DNA of 64,000 nt. Source: JBMNEH01 sp050948665 (GTDB lineage: Bacteria > Bacillota > Clostridia > Christensenellales > UMGS416). The notes beneath the pieces are model-generated. The model made no database searches and was not told the DNA's origin. It worked only from the letters and a program-made list of their open reading frames with translations. Shown here in pieces: positions 35,166 to 44,615 of this stretch (its first letter is position 1; each line of letters begins with the position of its first letter). The stretch is from NCBI GenBank assembly GCA_050948665.1, contig JBMNEH010000001.1, forward strand, positions 1,364,001 through 1,428,000, given 5' to 3'. The position numbers were made by a program, and so were the translations under genes.

Positions 35166-36563
35166 ATGCCACAACTGTTGCGTGAGGATTTTACTGAAAA
35201 GACAGACCAGCTTAATGCTATCCAGTCCATACGTACACAGGGAGGCTATAGTTCATATTTTATAGAAACTTACGGCTGTCAAATGAATGAAAATGATTCC
35301 GAGCGACTTGCCGGTCTCTTGGAAGAGATGGGCTTGACTCCTGTCTCGACCCCTGCAGAAGCAGATATAGTCATGCTCAACACCTGTTGCGTAAGAGAGA
35401 AGGCCGAATTAAAGGTTTTTGGAAATGTTGCCGCTTTACGAATGTACAAGGACATCCGCCCCGGGATGATTATTGGCGTTTGCGGCTGTATGATGCAGCA
35501 GCCGGGTGTTGCAGACGAGATACTTAAACGGAATCCTCATGTTAATTTCATATTCGGTACACAGCAAATACAACGCTTTCCCTCATTACTTTTACGGGCA
35601 ATGGAAGAAAAAGATGCGTTCAGCGATATTAACGTAAGTGCAGATACTGTCATTGAACATATACCCACTACAAGAAAAGCCGGCGTTCGTGCTTGGGTAA
35701 GTATAATGTATGGCTGCAACAATTTCTGTTCCTACTGTATCGTGCCGTATGTTCGGGGAAGAGAACGTAGCCGATTACCAAAAGACGTTCTTCAAGAAGT
35801 TACGTATCTTGTTCGAAATGGGTACAAAGAGGTTTCTCTATTGGGACAAAATGTGAATTCTTATGGAAATGGGTTGGCTGAGGAATGTTCTTTTCCGCAA
35901 TTACTCCAAAAAATATCCGAGATTGAAGGCCTCCAAAGAATCCGATTCATGACCTCACACCCCAAAGACTTGTCAGATGCCTTGATAAACGCAATAGCAG
36001 CATTGCCTAAGGTATGCAAGCACATTCACCTGCCCATGCAGGCCGGATCCTGGAAAACGCTGCAAAGGATGAACCGAAAATATAATCCGAATGAGTATGA
36101 AAATCTTGTCGCAAAGCTTAGAAAAGCAGTACCGGGCATAGCGGTTACCACAGATTTGATTGTCGGATTTCCGGGCGAAACAGATTCGGACTTTATAGAA
36201 ACCTTGAAAACTGTCAGCCGAATACGCTTTGATGCAGCATTTACTTTTGCTTATTCTCCAAGAAAAGGTACCCCTGCGGCAAAAATGGACAAACAAGTGC
36301 CTGAGTTGGTGAAAAAAAAACGGCTCGCAGCGCTAATAGCCCTTCAAGAATCCATTTCTGCGGAGAAGCTTGCTGATTACGCCAATCGTACGGTTGATGT
36401 ACTGGTAGAACAAGTCAGTCAAAGAGATAAATCAATGGTGGCGGGGCGTACCGAAACCGATAAAATGGTACATTTCCGAGGCTCTGTAACAGATATCGGC
36501 AAGATAATCCCTGTACATATAACACAGGTTAAAGCCCATACTCTTATGGGCGAAATAACATAG
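35166..36563 (+). CDS. miaB: tRNA-2-methylthio-N6-dimethylallyladenosine synthase
   Basis: A 465-residue radical-SAM methylthiotransferase acting on i6A37 of tRNA. The N-terminal UPF0004 domain has its three cluster cysteines in ETYGCQMNENDSERL, NTCCVREKAE and GVCGCMMQQPG; the radical-SAM triad is in YGCNNFCSYCIVPYVRGRER; a C-terminal TRAM domain begins near VDVLVEQVSQRDKSM. ATG 35166 follows AAGGAGG. miaA, which makes its substrate i6A, is in the same operon further down, so both steps are co-expressed. Confidence 0.95.
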   Translation: MPQLLREDFTEKTDQLNAIQSIRTQGGYSSYFIETYGCQMNENDSERLAGLLEEMGLTPVSTPAEADIVMLNTCCVREKAELKVFGNVAALRMYKDIRPGMIIGVCGCMMQQPGVADEILKRNPHVNFIFGTQQIQRFPSLLLRAMEEKDAFSDINVSADTVIEHIPTTRKAGVRAWVSIMYGCNNFCSYCIVPYVRGRERSRLPKDVLQEVTYLVRNGYKEVSLLGQNVNSYGNGLAEECSFPQLLQKISEIEGLQRIRFMTSHPKDLSDALINAIAALPKVCKHIHLPMQAGSWKTLQRMNRKYNPNEYENLVAKLRKAVPGIAVTTDLIVGFPGETDSDFIETLKTVSRIRFDAAFTFAYSPRKGTPAAKMDKQVPELVKKKRLAALIALQESISAEKLADYANRTVDVLVEQVSQRDKSMVAGRTETDKMVHFRGSVTDIGKIIPVHITQVKAHTLMGEIT

Positions 36564-36573
36564 GAGAGAAATA

Positions 36574-36972
36574 ATGATTTTTGACACTGCAAAATTACTC
36601 GGGCAGCAACTGCACGATGGAGAAGTTTATCAGAACCTGATAAAGGCTCAAACAGCCATAGACGCAGACAAAACTGCTACGAAACTAATGAAAGACATAA
36701 ACGAAACGGAACATTCAATCCGCGTCCTGATGGAGATGTCCCAAGCAGACCAACAGCAAATGGCAGAACTTATGAAGCAGTATCGTACATTGCATGAAAC
36801 AGCCGACCACAATACAGTTTTCAAAGATTATTCCCAAGCTGCCAGAGATTTTCAAGCAATTATGGAGCAGGTTAATCAAATTATTCAGTTCCAGCTAACG
36901 GGGGAAATCTCTATAAGCTGCAGCGGAAATTGCAACAGCTGCGGTAACTGTAAACACTTAAACGAGTATTGA
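36574..36972 (+). CDS. ylbF: YlbF/YmcA-family regulator with C-terminal Cys cluster
   Basis: A 132-residue helical protein. The first ~105 residues match the YlbF/YmcA (Com_YlbF) fold, for example QLHDGEVYQNLIKAQTAIDA and FQAIMEQVNQIIQFQLTGEI. The tail has four cysteines in CSGNCNSCGNCKH. In B. subtilis the YlbF-YmcA-YaaT complex affects RNase Y and binds [4Fe-4S] clusters, so the tail is a plausible cluster ligand. It lies between miaB and mutS with short gaps and is clearly part of that operon. Confidence 0.85.
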   Translation: MIFDTAKLLGQQLHDGEVYQNLIKAQTAIDADKTATKLMKDINETEHSIRVLMEMSQADQQQMAELMKQYRTLHETADHNTVFKDYSQAARDFQAIMEQVNQIIQFQLTGEISISCSGNCNSCGNCKHLNEY

Positions 36973-36982
36973 GCAAAGATTC

Positions 36983-39637
36983 ATGATACATACGTCAAAG
37001 CTTTCCCCAATGATGCAACAATACGTTTCTATAAAGCAGGAGCACCCTGATGCGCTTCTGTTTTTCAGGTTGGGTGATTTCTACGAGATGTTTTTCGAGG
37101 ATGCAGAGATTGCATCTAGAGAGTTGGATTTGACCCTTACAGGGAGAGACGCCGGTTTAGAGGAACGCGTTCCTATGTGTGGCGTTCCGTATCATTCTGT
37201 AGATACCTACATTCACCAATTAATGGAAAAGGGTTATAAAGTTGCTATCTGTGAACAGTTGACCGATCCTGCAGAATCCAAAGGCCTTGTAGAGCGAGGT
37301 GTTACCCGTATTGTAACGCCTGGAACTATGATAGAAGGCGCATATCTGGATGAGAAGCAGAATAATTATATTCTTAGTGTTTATATTATGGATGGATGGG
37401 CCGGCTTGGCATATACTGACGTATCTACTGGAGAATTTTCAGCAACACAAGTAGATATATCTGAAAGCGAGCAAATCCTTTGGGATGAGCTTACCAGAAT
37501 CAATCCCCGTGAGACACTCCTCGGGGGTGAGGGGAACAAGTATTTTAAAAAACATGATATCCTTGTAAAAGCTTGTTCTTCAACACCTCAGGAATATCTC
37601 TCTGACTCTTGGTCTCCAACTCAAGCAGCCGCTTTGTGTAAAGTGCAATTCCCGCGGCAAGCTGCTGAAGGCGTCTTCTCCAGAAATGAAAATGCGACAT
37701 GTGCAGCCGGTGCTTTATTATCTTATCTGTATGAAATGCAGATGAACGATTTACGCCAGATTCATACTGTAAATCTTTACGGGATAGCAGATAATATGAT
37801 GCTGGATGCAGCTACCAGGACAAATCTTGAACTTACGGAGACACTAAGAAGTCGACAACGCAAGGGTACACTACTCTGGGTGTTGGATCGCACACGGACT
37901 GCCATGGGCGCAAGGATGCTCCGTCACTGGTTGGAAAGGCCGCTTCACTCTATTGGTCAAATAAATCAAAGGCTGGATGCGATAGAGGAACTGACAAAGA
38001 ATGTTTTACTCCGTCAACAACTATCCGATGAATTGGCCGGGGTACACGATATTGAAAGAATCTCTACAAAGATTGCTTATGATACCATCAATGCTCGTGA
38101 TTGTGTAGCTTTACTTCGGTCCATACAAGCAGTCCCGCAGATAAAAGAGATTCTGCAAAAAACAAAAACAACCCTACTGACAGATTTATACGACCGTATG
38201 GACAATATGCAGGACGTTTCGGAGCTTTTAAGCCGGTCAATTATGGACGAGCCTGGTATCAATATTAAAGATGGAGGCATTATCCGAGACGGTTATAATG
38301 ATTTACTCGACAAATATCGAGACGGCTATCGTAACGGCCGGGATAGAATTGCCGCCCTGGAAGCCAGTGAACGGCAGGAAACCGGTATTAAGAATCTTAG
38401 GATATCCTTTAACAGGGTTTTCGGGTACTATATTGAAGTGACCAAGTCCAACCTTGCCTTGGTACCCTACCGATATACCCGGAAGCAAACCCTTTCAACC
38501 GCAGAACGTTTCATTACACAAGAACTAAAAGACTTGGAGAACACAGTGCTTGGCGCAGAAGAAAACGCAATTAAGCTCGAATATGAACTGTTTCTTGAAA
38601 TACGTACTGCTCTTTCAAATCAACTTCAGCGTTTTCAACAAACAGCCAAAGCACTGGCTATTCTCGATGCTCTTATATCTTTGACGATTGTTGCCCAAGA
38701 GAACCGATACGTAAGGCCGAAGATAACTGAGGACGGGAATATCCATATTATTGACGGGCGGCATCCAGTAGTGGAAAATGCTTTTAGTTCAGGAGCACAG
38801 TTCGTCCCGAATCATACTAAGCTGGATAACAAGGATAACCGATTCATCTTAATTACAGGTCCTAATATGGCGGGAAAGAGCACGTACCTCCGTCAGGTTG
38901 CACTTATTACAATCATGGCGCATATGGGCAGCTTTGTCCCTGCATCAGAGGCAACCATATCTTTGACAGACCAAGTATTCACAAGAGTCGGCGCCTCAGA
39001 TGACCTGTATATGGGGCAGAGTACCTTTATGGTGGAAATGCTGGAGTTGTCGAATATTTTACGAAAATCAACCTCCAATAGCTTGATACTTCTAGACGAA
39101 ATTGGCAGAGGTACCAGTACCTTAGATGGCCTTTCCATTGCTTGGGCAGTAGTGGAATATATCAGCAACCCGAACATCATAGGGGCAAAAACGTTATTCG
39201 CCACCCATTATCATGAACTCTGTATTATGGAAGGGCGGGTGGCAGGCGTGAAAAACTATTGTGTCTCTGTTTCTGAGATGGGGAAGCAGGTTGTATTTCT
39301 GCGCCGCATTGTACGAGGTGCTTCCGATAAGAGCTTTGGAATTCATGTAGCGAAAATGGCAGGGCTTCCGGAGGCAGTTATTGAAAGAGCGGATACGGTA
39401 TTGGCAAGATTGGAGGCAGAGAACACCCACTCATCCATAATGCAGCAAACCGCAAAGGAAACCGGAGAAGCGGTCAATCGACCTGAAGATTACAAGACGC
39501 AACAACTTACACTGGAGTCTCTATTGCCATATGGAGATCTTCTGGAAGAACTTCGCAACACGGATATGGTAACGATGACTCCTATAGAGGCATTCTATAT
39601 CCTTAACAAGTTAGTTGAAAGGATGAAAGAGACATGA
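36983..39637 (+). CDS. mutS: DNA mismatch repair ATPase MutS
   Basis: An 884-residue mismatch sensor. The N-terminal mismatch-binding domain has FFRLGDFYEMFFEDA with the Phe-x-Glu wedge; the ATPase has Walker A TGPNMAGKSTYLRQV, the signature DEIGRGTSTLDGLSIAWAVV, and the ATHYHEL switch; the C-terminal dimerisation helices (LEELRNTDMVTMTPIEAFYI) are intact. Nothing suggests damage. It overlaps mutL by four bases (ATGA). Confidence 0.96.
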   Translation: MIHTSKLSPMMQQYVSIKQEHPDALLFFRLGDFYEMFFEDAEIASRELDLTLTGRDAGLEERVPMCGVPYHSVDTYIHQLMEKGYKVAICEQLTDPAESKGLVERGVTRIVTPGTMIEGAYLDEKQNNYILSVYIMDGWAGLAYTDVSTGEFSATQVDISESEQILWDELTRINPRETLLGGEGNKYFKKHDILVKACSSTPQEYLSDSWSPTQAAALCKVQFPRQAAEGVFSRNENATCAAGALLSYLYEMQMNDLRQIHTVNLYGIADNMMLDAATRTNLELTETLRSRQRKGTLLWVLDRTRTAMGARMLRHWLERPLHSIGQINQRLDAIEELTKNVLLRQQLSDELAGVHDIERISTKIAYDTINARDCVALLRSIQAVPQIKEILQKTKTTLLTDLYDRMDNMQDVSELLSRSIMDEPGINIKDGGIIRDGYNDLLDKYRDGYRNGRDRIAALEASERQETGIKNLRISFNRVFGYYIEVTKSNLALVPYRYTRKQTLSTAERFITQELKDLENTVLGAEENAIKLEYELFLEIRTALSNQLQRFQQTAKALAILDALISLTIVAQENRYVRPKITEDGNIHIIDGRHPVVENAFSSGAQFVPNHTKLDNKDNRFILITGPNMAGKSTYLRQVALITIMAHMGSFVPASEATISLTDQVFTRVGASDDLYMGQSTFMVEMLELSNILRKSTSNSLILLDEIGRGTSTLDGLSIAWAVVEYISNPNIIGAKTLFATHYHELCIMEGRVAGVKNYCVSVSEMGKQVVFLRRIVRGASDKSFGIHVAKMAGLPEAVIERADTVLARLEAENTHSSIMQQTAKETGEAVNRPEDYKTQQLTLESLLPYGDLLEELRNTDMVTMTPIEAFYILNKLVERMKET

Positions 39638-41558
39638 GCGGAATTATTCATTTGCTTGACGATGCAACCATCGGAAAAATTGCTGCCGGTGAAGTTGTAG
39701 AGCGACCCTCCTCAGTGCTTAAGGAGTTGATTGAAAACGCACTGGATGCTCATGCCACCCTTATAACCATAGAAATAGAAGATGGCGGGGCAACTCTTAT
39801 GCGTATTACCGACAACGGTGATGGTTTCGCACGTGAAGATATACCTATGGCGCTCACACGCCACGCTACGAGCAAACTAAGAAAGATAGAAGACTTGGAA
39901 CACATCGCATCATATGGTTTTCGGGGTGAAGCCCTTTATTCCATAGCAGCGGTAAGTAAAACAGAATTAATCACCAAACGACCTAAAGACAGTGTAGGTT
40001 CCAGAATCTATATAGAAGGCGGCATCATGAAACCTATACAGGACGCCGGCTGCCCTAACGGAAGTACGCTTATCATACGCGATCTATTTTATAACGTACC
40101 TGCCAGACGAAAGTTTTTGAAGTCCAAAGCGGCAGAAACGGGGCAGATATCCGTTGTGGTTTCCAGAATGATATTGGCAAATACGCATGTTTCTTTCAGA
40201 TTGATTCAGCATGGCAAATATATATACAATAGTCCGGGAGACGGAAACCTAACGCATGCGGTACTTTCAGTATTCGGTAAGGAAACCGGAGAAGCTCTTT
40301 TCCCGGTGGATGAGCGAGCAGGCAACATCGCCATACATGGCTGTTTGGGAAAACCAAATATTGCCCGGAACAACAGAAGGCAAGAGATATTTTTTGTTAA
40401 CAACAGATGGATTCAGAACAGCCGAATAGAGTGGGCGGTTGAGCAAGCTTATGGTACGGCACTTATGCAGCACCGGTTTCCTTTCTGCATTCTTTAAATT
40501 GAGATTCCACAGGATCAAATTGATATAAATGTACATCCTAACAAGACACAGATACGGTTTATGCAGGAAAGCGAGACAATACAAATACTATTACGCCTGT
40601 TACGCAACGCAGTCAATAAGATGATGGGCTCTCCGGCCGTCTATTCTGTACCTGTAAACTCAGAATTCGAGGAAAAAATTCTTTCACATAACAAGCGCCT
40701 GTAATCAAACCCATTCCATTGCAAAGCAATACTGCAAATCCGGAAGAAACAACAACTTTTCGAACAGCGTATGCTTCAATAGAACGACCAGAAAGTCATA
40801 CCGGAAGCAACACATCTTCTGCGTACCGTGAGGCTGTTTTAAATAAAGATAAAATCAGACCTTACAACTACCGTGAAGTGCTGAAAAACACTTCAAAAAA
40901 CGCCGCTCCGCTGTTTCTGCGACAGGACATGTCCATTAAGGAGCCCGAGCAAACCAGTTTTTCCAATCAACTCCCTGATGAAAGCAAAATTCGTGTGCTT
41001 GGAACGCTTTTTTCCACGTATCTTTTGCTACAAGCAGAAAACACATTTTTAATTATTGATCAACACGCAGCACATGAACGCTTGCTATACGATCGATACT
41101 GCGCTTCCGTAAGCCATGGAGTCTCATTATCACAGCAATTATTGATACCACAGATAATTGAGGTTACATATGATGAGAAACTGATTATCGAGGAAAAAAA
41201 AGATCTGCTCATTCGATCCGGTTTTGAATTAGAAGAATACGGAAGGCTGTCATACCAGATTCGCGCAGTACCTCAAGTATTCGGACAGGCTCAGGCACAA
41301 TATATCGTAATATATATATTGCGGATGCTTCAAAAAGAGGGGAAGGGAACAGATGAGGACGTTCTGGCGAGAATTGCCCAAACGGCCTGTAAACACGCAA
41401 TTAAAGCAGGAGATGAACTGGATTCTCGACAGATTCAAATTCTTTATCGTCAAATAATTGAGGAGGGCGTTTCGTTGACTTGTCCGCATGGTAGACCAAT
41501 CTGCATACAAATAACCAAAACGCAAATTGAAAAAATGTTCATGCGTATTCAGCCATGA
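39634..41558 (+). pseudogene. mutL: mutL, interrupted by a nonsense codon and a frameshift
   Basis: MutL couples MutS to strand incision. The N-terminal ATPase is well preserved: LIENALDAHA, DNGDGF, RHATSK, GFRGEALYSIAAVSK. Reading then meets TAA at 40495-40497 inside a conserved strand (FPFCIL, stop, IEIPQDQIDINVHPNKTQ). The same frame continues 68 more codons to TAA 40702-40704, while the C-terminal half is in another frame; the shift is bracketed between about 40692 and 40701. The C-terminal endonuclease domain is recognisable: DQHAAHERLLYDRY (last acid D rather than E), ACKHAIKAGD and CPHGRP. Two lesions 200 bases apart argue for inactivation, unless the assembly is in error. miaA starts in the last four bases. 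Confidence 0.85.
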
Positions 41559-42487
41559 ACAAGCCTATAATAGCCGTAGTTGGGGCTACCGCTTCCGGAA
41601 AAAGTGCTTTATCTGTTCAACTTGCAAAAAAACACAATGGGGTTGTGATATCCGCAGATTCTATGCAGGTTTATAAAGGCATGGATATCGGTACAGGTAA
41701 AGTTACGGAAGAAGAAAAAGAAGAAATTCCGCATTTTATGATAGATGTCGTGAGTCCCATGTCTCCCTATAATGTGGCAATGTATCGTGACATGGCAAAA
41801 AAAATAATCGAACAGACTTATTCAAGGAATCAAATACCTATTATATGCGGCGGAACAGGACTGTACGTCAACGCACTACTCTACCCTATGGGATTGACGG
41901 GAAAAGAGAGTACCCTGGCCAGCAGGGAAAAATGGCAGTGTCGTCTCAAAACACTGGGTGCGGATGGGTTACATCAGTTACTATCAGAGATGAATCCCAC
42001 GGTTGCAGAGAAGATACACCCAAACAACACGCGAAGAGTTATCAGGGCACTGGAGATTATTGAGAATGGGGGAGAAGAATCTGAAGCTCTGGCAGAAGCC
42101 GCTTATGTCCGACGTGATTTTTCCTATAGAAATACAGTCATAATTGGCTTACGATGGCAACGTGCCGAATTGCGACAGCGGATTTTTAAGCGAGTTGATC
42201 TCATGCTTCGATCCGGCCTTCTGGACGAAACAAGAGCCTTACTTTCACAAGGAGTAGACCCCGGAGGAACAGCAATGCAAGGGTTAGGATATAAACAGCT
42301 CATACCCGTGATTTTTGGCACGGCTTCTCTGGCTCAGGCAACAGAAGAGATAAAACTCAGAACTTGCCAATATGCAAAACGACAATTATCTTGGTTCCGC
42401 AGGGAGAAAAGGACCGTCTGGCTGGATTGCGACGGGAAAACCACAGAGAAGCTTGTGCGCGAAGCGGAGGCTGTAATAGATGGATGA
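41555..42487 (+). CDS. miaA: tRNA dimethylallyltransferase
   Basis: A 310-residue enzyme that adds dimethylallyl to A37 of UNN-decoding tRNAs. P-loop VVGATASGKSALS, ADSMQVYKGMDIGTGK, GGTGLYVNALLYP, HPNNTRRVIRALEI and QLSWFRRE are the family marks. It overlaps the mutL remnant by four bases and the PLP-enzyme gene by eight. In many Clostridia hfq lies directly after miaA; here it is absent. Confidence 0.95.
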   Translation: MNKPIIAVVGATASGKSALSVQLAKKHNGVVISADSMQVYKGMDIGTGKVTEEEKEEIPHFMIDVVSPMSPYNVAMYRDMAKKIIEQTYSRNQIPIICGGTGLYVNALLYPMGLTGKESTLASREKWQCRLKTLGADGLHQLLSEMNPTVAEKIHPNNTRRVIRALEIIENGGEESEALAEAAYVRRDFSYRNTVIIGLRWQRAELRQRIFKRVDLMLRSGLLDETRALLSQGVDPGGTAMQGLGYKQLIPVIFGTASLAQATEEIKLRTCQYAKRQLSWFRREKRTVWLDCDGKTTEKLVREAEAVIDG

Positions 42488-43727
42488 ATCCTACGTACAT
42501 GTATTGATTAAAGATGCAGAGGACACTCTGCAGCCCTATTTTAAGAAAATAGAAGAGAATGCATTAAAACGACAAAAAGAAGTTCTTCTGGCTTTTCGCC
42601 AACAACAGGTAGAGGCACGGCATTTCTCCGGGACAAACGGATACGGTTATGACGACATTGGAAGAGATAAATTAGAGTATTTGCTGGCGGATATTATGAA
42701 GGCAGAGTCCGCATTGGTTCGTCCTGGAATTGCATCCGGTACGCACGCTTTATGTCTGGCATTGTTTGGTGTACTTCGACCTGGCGACACCATTCTATCC
42801 GTTTCAGGCGCGCCTTATGATACCCTTGCTTCAATCATCGGATTAAATGGAAAAGAAGGAATGGGTTCTCTTCGCGAATGGGGTGTGGGTTATTCACAGT
42901 TAGAGTTACTGGAAGATAACGGACTCCCTGATATAGACGCAATACTTTATAAATTACAACAGGATACATCTATACGTATGGTATACTTACAACGCTCCCG
43001 GGGTTATTCCTTGAGAAGCGCAATTTCCACAGAGGATATGCGAGAGTTGTTTAGTACAATACGTAAATCAGCTCCTGGTGTAATCATCATGGTAGACAAT
43101 TGCTACGGTGAGTTTGTGGAAGCGGAGGAGCCCATTGCTGTTGGTGCTGACCTTATGGCAGGGTCCTTTATAAAAAATCCCGGAGGAGGCATTGCTCCTT
43201 CTGGTGGTTACATTTGTGGGAAGAAGGTTCTTATAGAGCAAGTCGCAAGTAGACTTACTGCCCCTGGTATTGGTGCGGAAGTAGGTTCCTATGAAGCCGG
43301 ATACCGTGCATTTTACCAAGGGTTATTCTTAGCTCCTCACATGGTCTCTCAAGCTATAAAGGGGGCAGTATTAGCTGCAAAACTATACGCAGATCTTGGG
43401 TATGACGTTTCTCCAGCATGGGATGCCCATAGGGGAGACATAATCCAGGCAATTGCACTAAATAACAGAGATCGGTTGATTCGTTTCTGTAAAGCAATAC
43501 AATCAGCCTCGCCAATAGACAGCCATCTGACGCCTGAACCGTGGGCAATGCCCGGTTATCGGGACGAGGTAATTATGGCTGCAGGAACATTTGTTCAGGG
43601 GGCAACGTTGGAGCTTAGTGTAGATGCGCCGGTAAAGCCGCCTTATGTCTTGTATATGCAAGGCGGTCTTACATATGAACATTGCAAACTTGCTATAACT
43701 GAAACGCTACTCAACGAAACTTTCTGA
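42480..43727 (+). CDS. ynbB: PLP-dependent methionine gamma-lyase-family protein (YnbB, aluminium-resistance type)
   Basis: A 415-residue fold-type I PLP protein. Typical stretches: HFSGTNGYGYDDIGRDKLE, RPGIASGTHALCLALFG, VDNCYGEFVE, the Schiff-base Lys in GSFIKNPGGGIAPSGGYICG, and ITAPGIGAEVGS-like RLTAPGIGAEVGSYEAGYRA. The family is often called aluminium-resistance protein; its reaction is not established. Its place after miaA and before lexA is the usual Bacillota order. Its stop codon region overlaps the convergent lexA by 17 bases. Confidence 0.9.
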   Translation: MDESYVHVLIKDAEDTLQPYFKKIEENALKRQKEVLLAFRQQQVEARHFSGTNGYGYDDIGRDKLEYLLADIMKAESALVRPGIASGTHALCLALFGVLRPGDTILSVSGAPYDTLASIIGLNGKEGMGSLREWGVGYSQLELLEDNGLPDIDAILYKLQQDTSIRMVYLQRSRGYSLRSAISTEDMRELFSTIRKSAPGVIIMVDNCYGEFVEAEEPIAVGADLMAGSFIKNPGGGIAPSGGYICGKKVLIEQVASRLTAPGIGAEVGSYEAGYRAFYQGLFLAPHMVSQAIKGAVLAAKLYADLGYDVSPAWDAHRGDIIQAIALNNRDRLIRFCKAIQSASPIDSHLTPEPWAMPGYRDEVIMAAGTFVQGATLELSVDAPVKPPYVLYMQGGLTYEHCKLAITETLLNETF

Positions 43728-44343
43728 AAAGCCCAGATACCTTTCCGATAATTTTCACTACATTTACGGGCAAAAGAATGGGTTCCATAGAAGAATTTTC
43801 CGGCTGCAAACGTACGGTTCGCGTTTTCATTTGAAGATAGAAACGTTTCACTGTGGCTTCCTCTCCAATAAGCGCTACAACAATATCTCCGTCATCGGCA
43901 TAATCCTGCCGACGTATAATGATATAATCGCCGTCAAATATACCGGCGCCAATCATAGAGTCTCCCTTAACTTCGAGAATAAAAGAGTTTTCATCACGAA
44001 TCAATGAGGTAGGGAAGGGGAGATATTCCTCAATATTCTCTTGGGCAAGAATCGGTTTCCCGGCAGTAACTTTTCCTATAACCGGAACGGAAATAGAGTT
44101 GTTGCGCGCAATAAATTTCTCCTCAACTATACTTATTGCTCGAGTTCGGGAAGCATCTCTCTTAATTAGGCCCCTTTTCTCCAACCGACGCAGATGCCCA
44201 TGAGCGGTTGAAGTAGAACTGATCCCCACGGCATCGCAAATTTCCCGTACAGTGGGGGGGTACCCCTTTTCTGCCAGACATTCCTGAATGTACTGGTACA
44301 CTTTCTGTTGTTGGCCGCTTAGGCCTCCCGATGATGTTCCCAT
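43711..44343 (-). CDS. lexA: SOS repressor LexA
   Basis: A 210-residue repressor-protease. N-terminal winged helix: VREICDAVGISSTSTAHGHL and RLEKRGLIKRD. Cleavage site Ala-Gly in GKVTAGKPI; catalytic Ser in KGDSMIGAGIFDGD and catalytic Lys in EEATVKRFY. RecA-stimulated self-cleavage lifts repression of SOS genes. ATG 44343 is set by AAGGAGG. The promoter carries a perfect Gram-positive LexA box, so the gene is autoregulated. Confidence 0.95.
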   Translation of the reverse strand: MGTSSGGLSGQQQKVYQYIQECLAEKGYPPTVREICDAVGISSTSTAHGHLRRLEKRGLIKRDASRTRAISIVEEKFIARNNSISVPVIGKVTAGKPILAQENIEEYLPFPTSLIRDENSFILEVKGDSMIGAGIFDGDYIIIRRQDYADDGDIVVALIGEEATVKRFYLQMKTRTVRLQPENSSMEPILLPVNVVKIIGKVSGLFRKFR

Positions 44344-44368
44344 AGTCTTACCTCCTTTATTTAGTGAA

Positions 44369-44397
44369 AGTATAATCAATTTACCGAAAAATGTCAA
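44369..44397 (-). promoter_or_regulatory. Sigma-A promoter for lexA
   Basis: TTGACA (44397-44392), 17-base spacer, TATACT (44374-44369) on the minus strand. The -35 overlaps the LexA box at 44395-44408. Confidence 0.8.
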
Positions 44398-44408
44398 ACA
44401 TTTGTTCG
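44395..44408. promoter_or_regulatory. LexA (SOS) box
   Basis: CAAACATTTGTTCG on the plus strand reads CGAACAAATGTTTG on the minus strand, a full match to the Bacillus-type consensus CGAACRNRYGTTYG. It overlaps the lexA -35 and lies 28 bases before the start of the divergent Cys-rich gene. A further half-site GTTCG sits at 44415-44419. Confidence 0.88.
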
Positions 44409-44435
44409 TATTTGTTCGAAAACAAGGAGTTAATA

Positions 44436-44615
44436 ATGAAAAAATGCATATTATATGACCGTGAATGCATAGAATGCAATGAATGCACGAGATGCGATTT
44501 AAACCCGAATAAAGTATGTGATAATTGTTGTAAATGCCTAGGGGATGAAAGTGTTGGTTACCGCAGCATCCTCATTGATGCAATTCTGGAGGATCCTTCG
44601 GAGATTCCGGATTAA
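44436..44615 (+). CDS. Small nine-cysteine protein divergent from lexA
   Basis: A 59-residue protein not recognised as a named family. Cysteines at 4, 11, 14, 17, 20, 28, 31, 32 and 34 give CIECNECTRC and CDNCCKC, able to bind one or two metal or Fe-S sites; the last 20 residues are acidic. ATG 44436 has RBS AAGGAG. A plus-strand TATAAT at 44371-44376 would place the start of transcription just before the LexA box, so LexA should block it. The 3' end overlaps the convergent recombinase gene by 44 bases. Codon use and RBS support a real gene. Confidence 0.7.
   Translation: MKKCILYDRECIECNECTRCDLNPNKVCDNCCKCLGDESVGYRSILIDAILEDPSEIPD

Noticed and set aside
44409..44422. Second LexA box beside the first
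   Set aside because: Only a half-site (GTTCG); the other half does not match the consensus.
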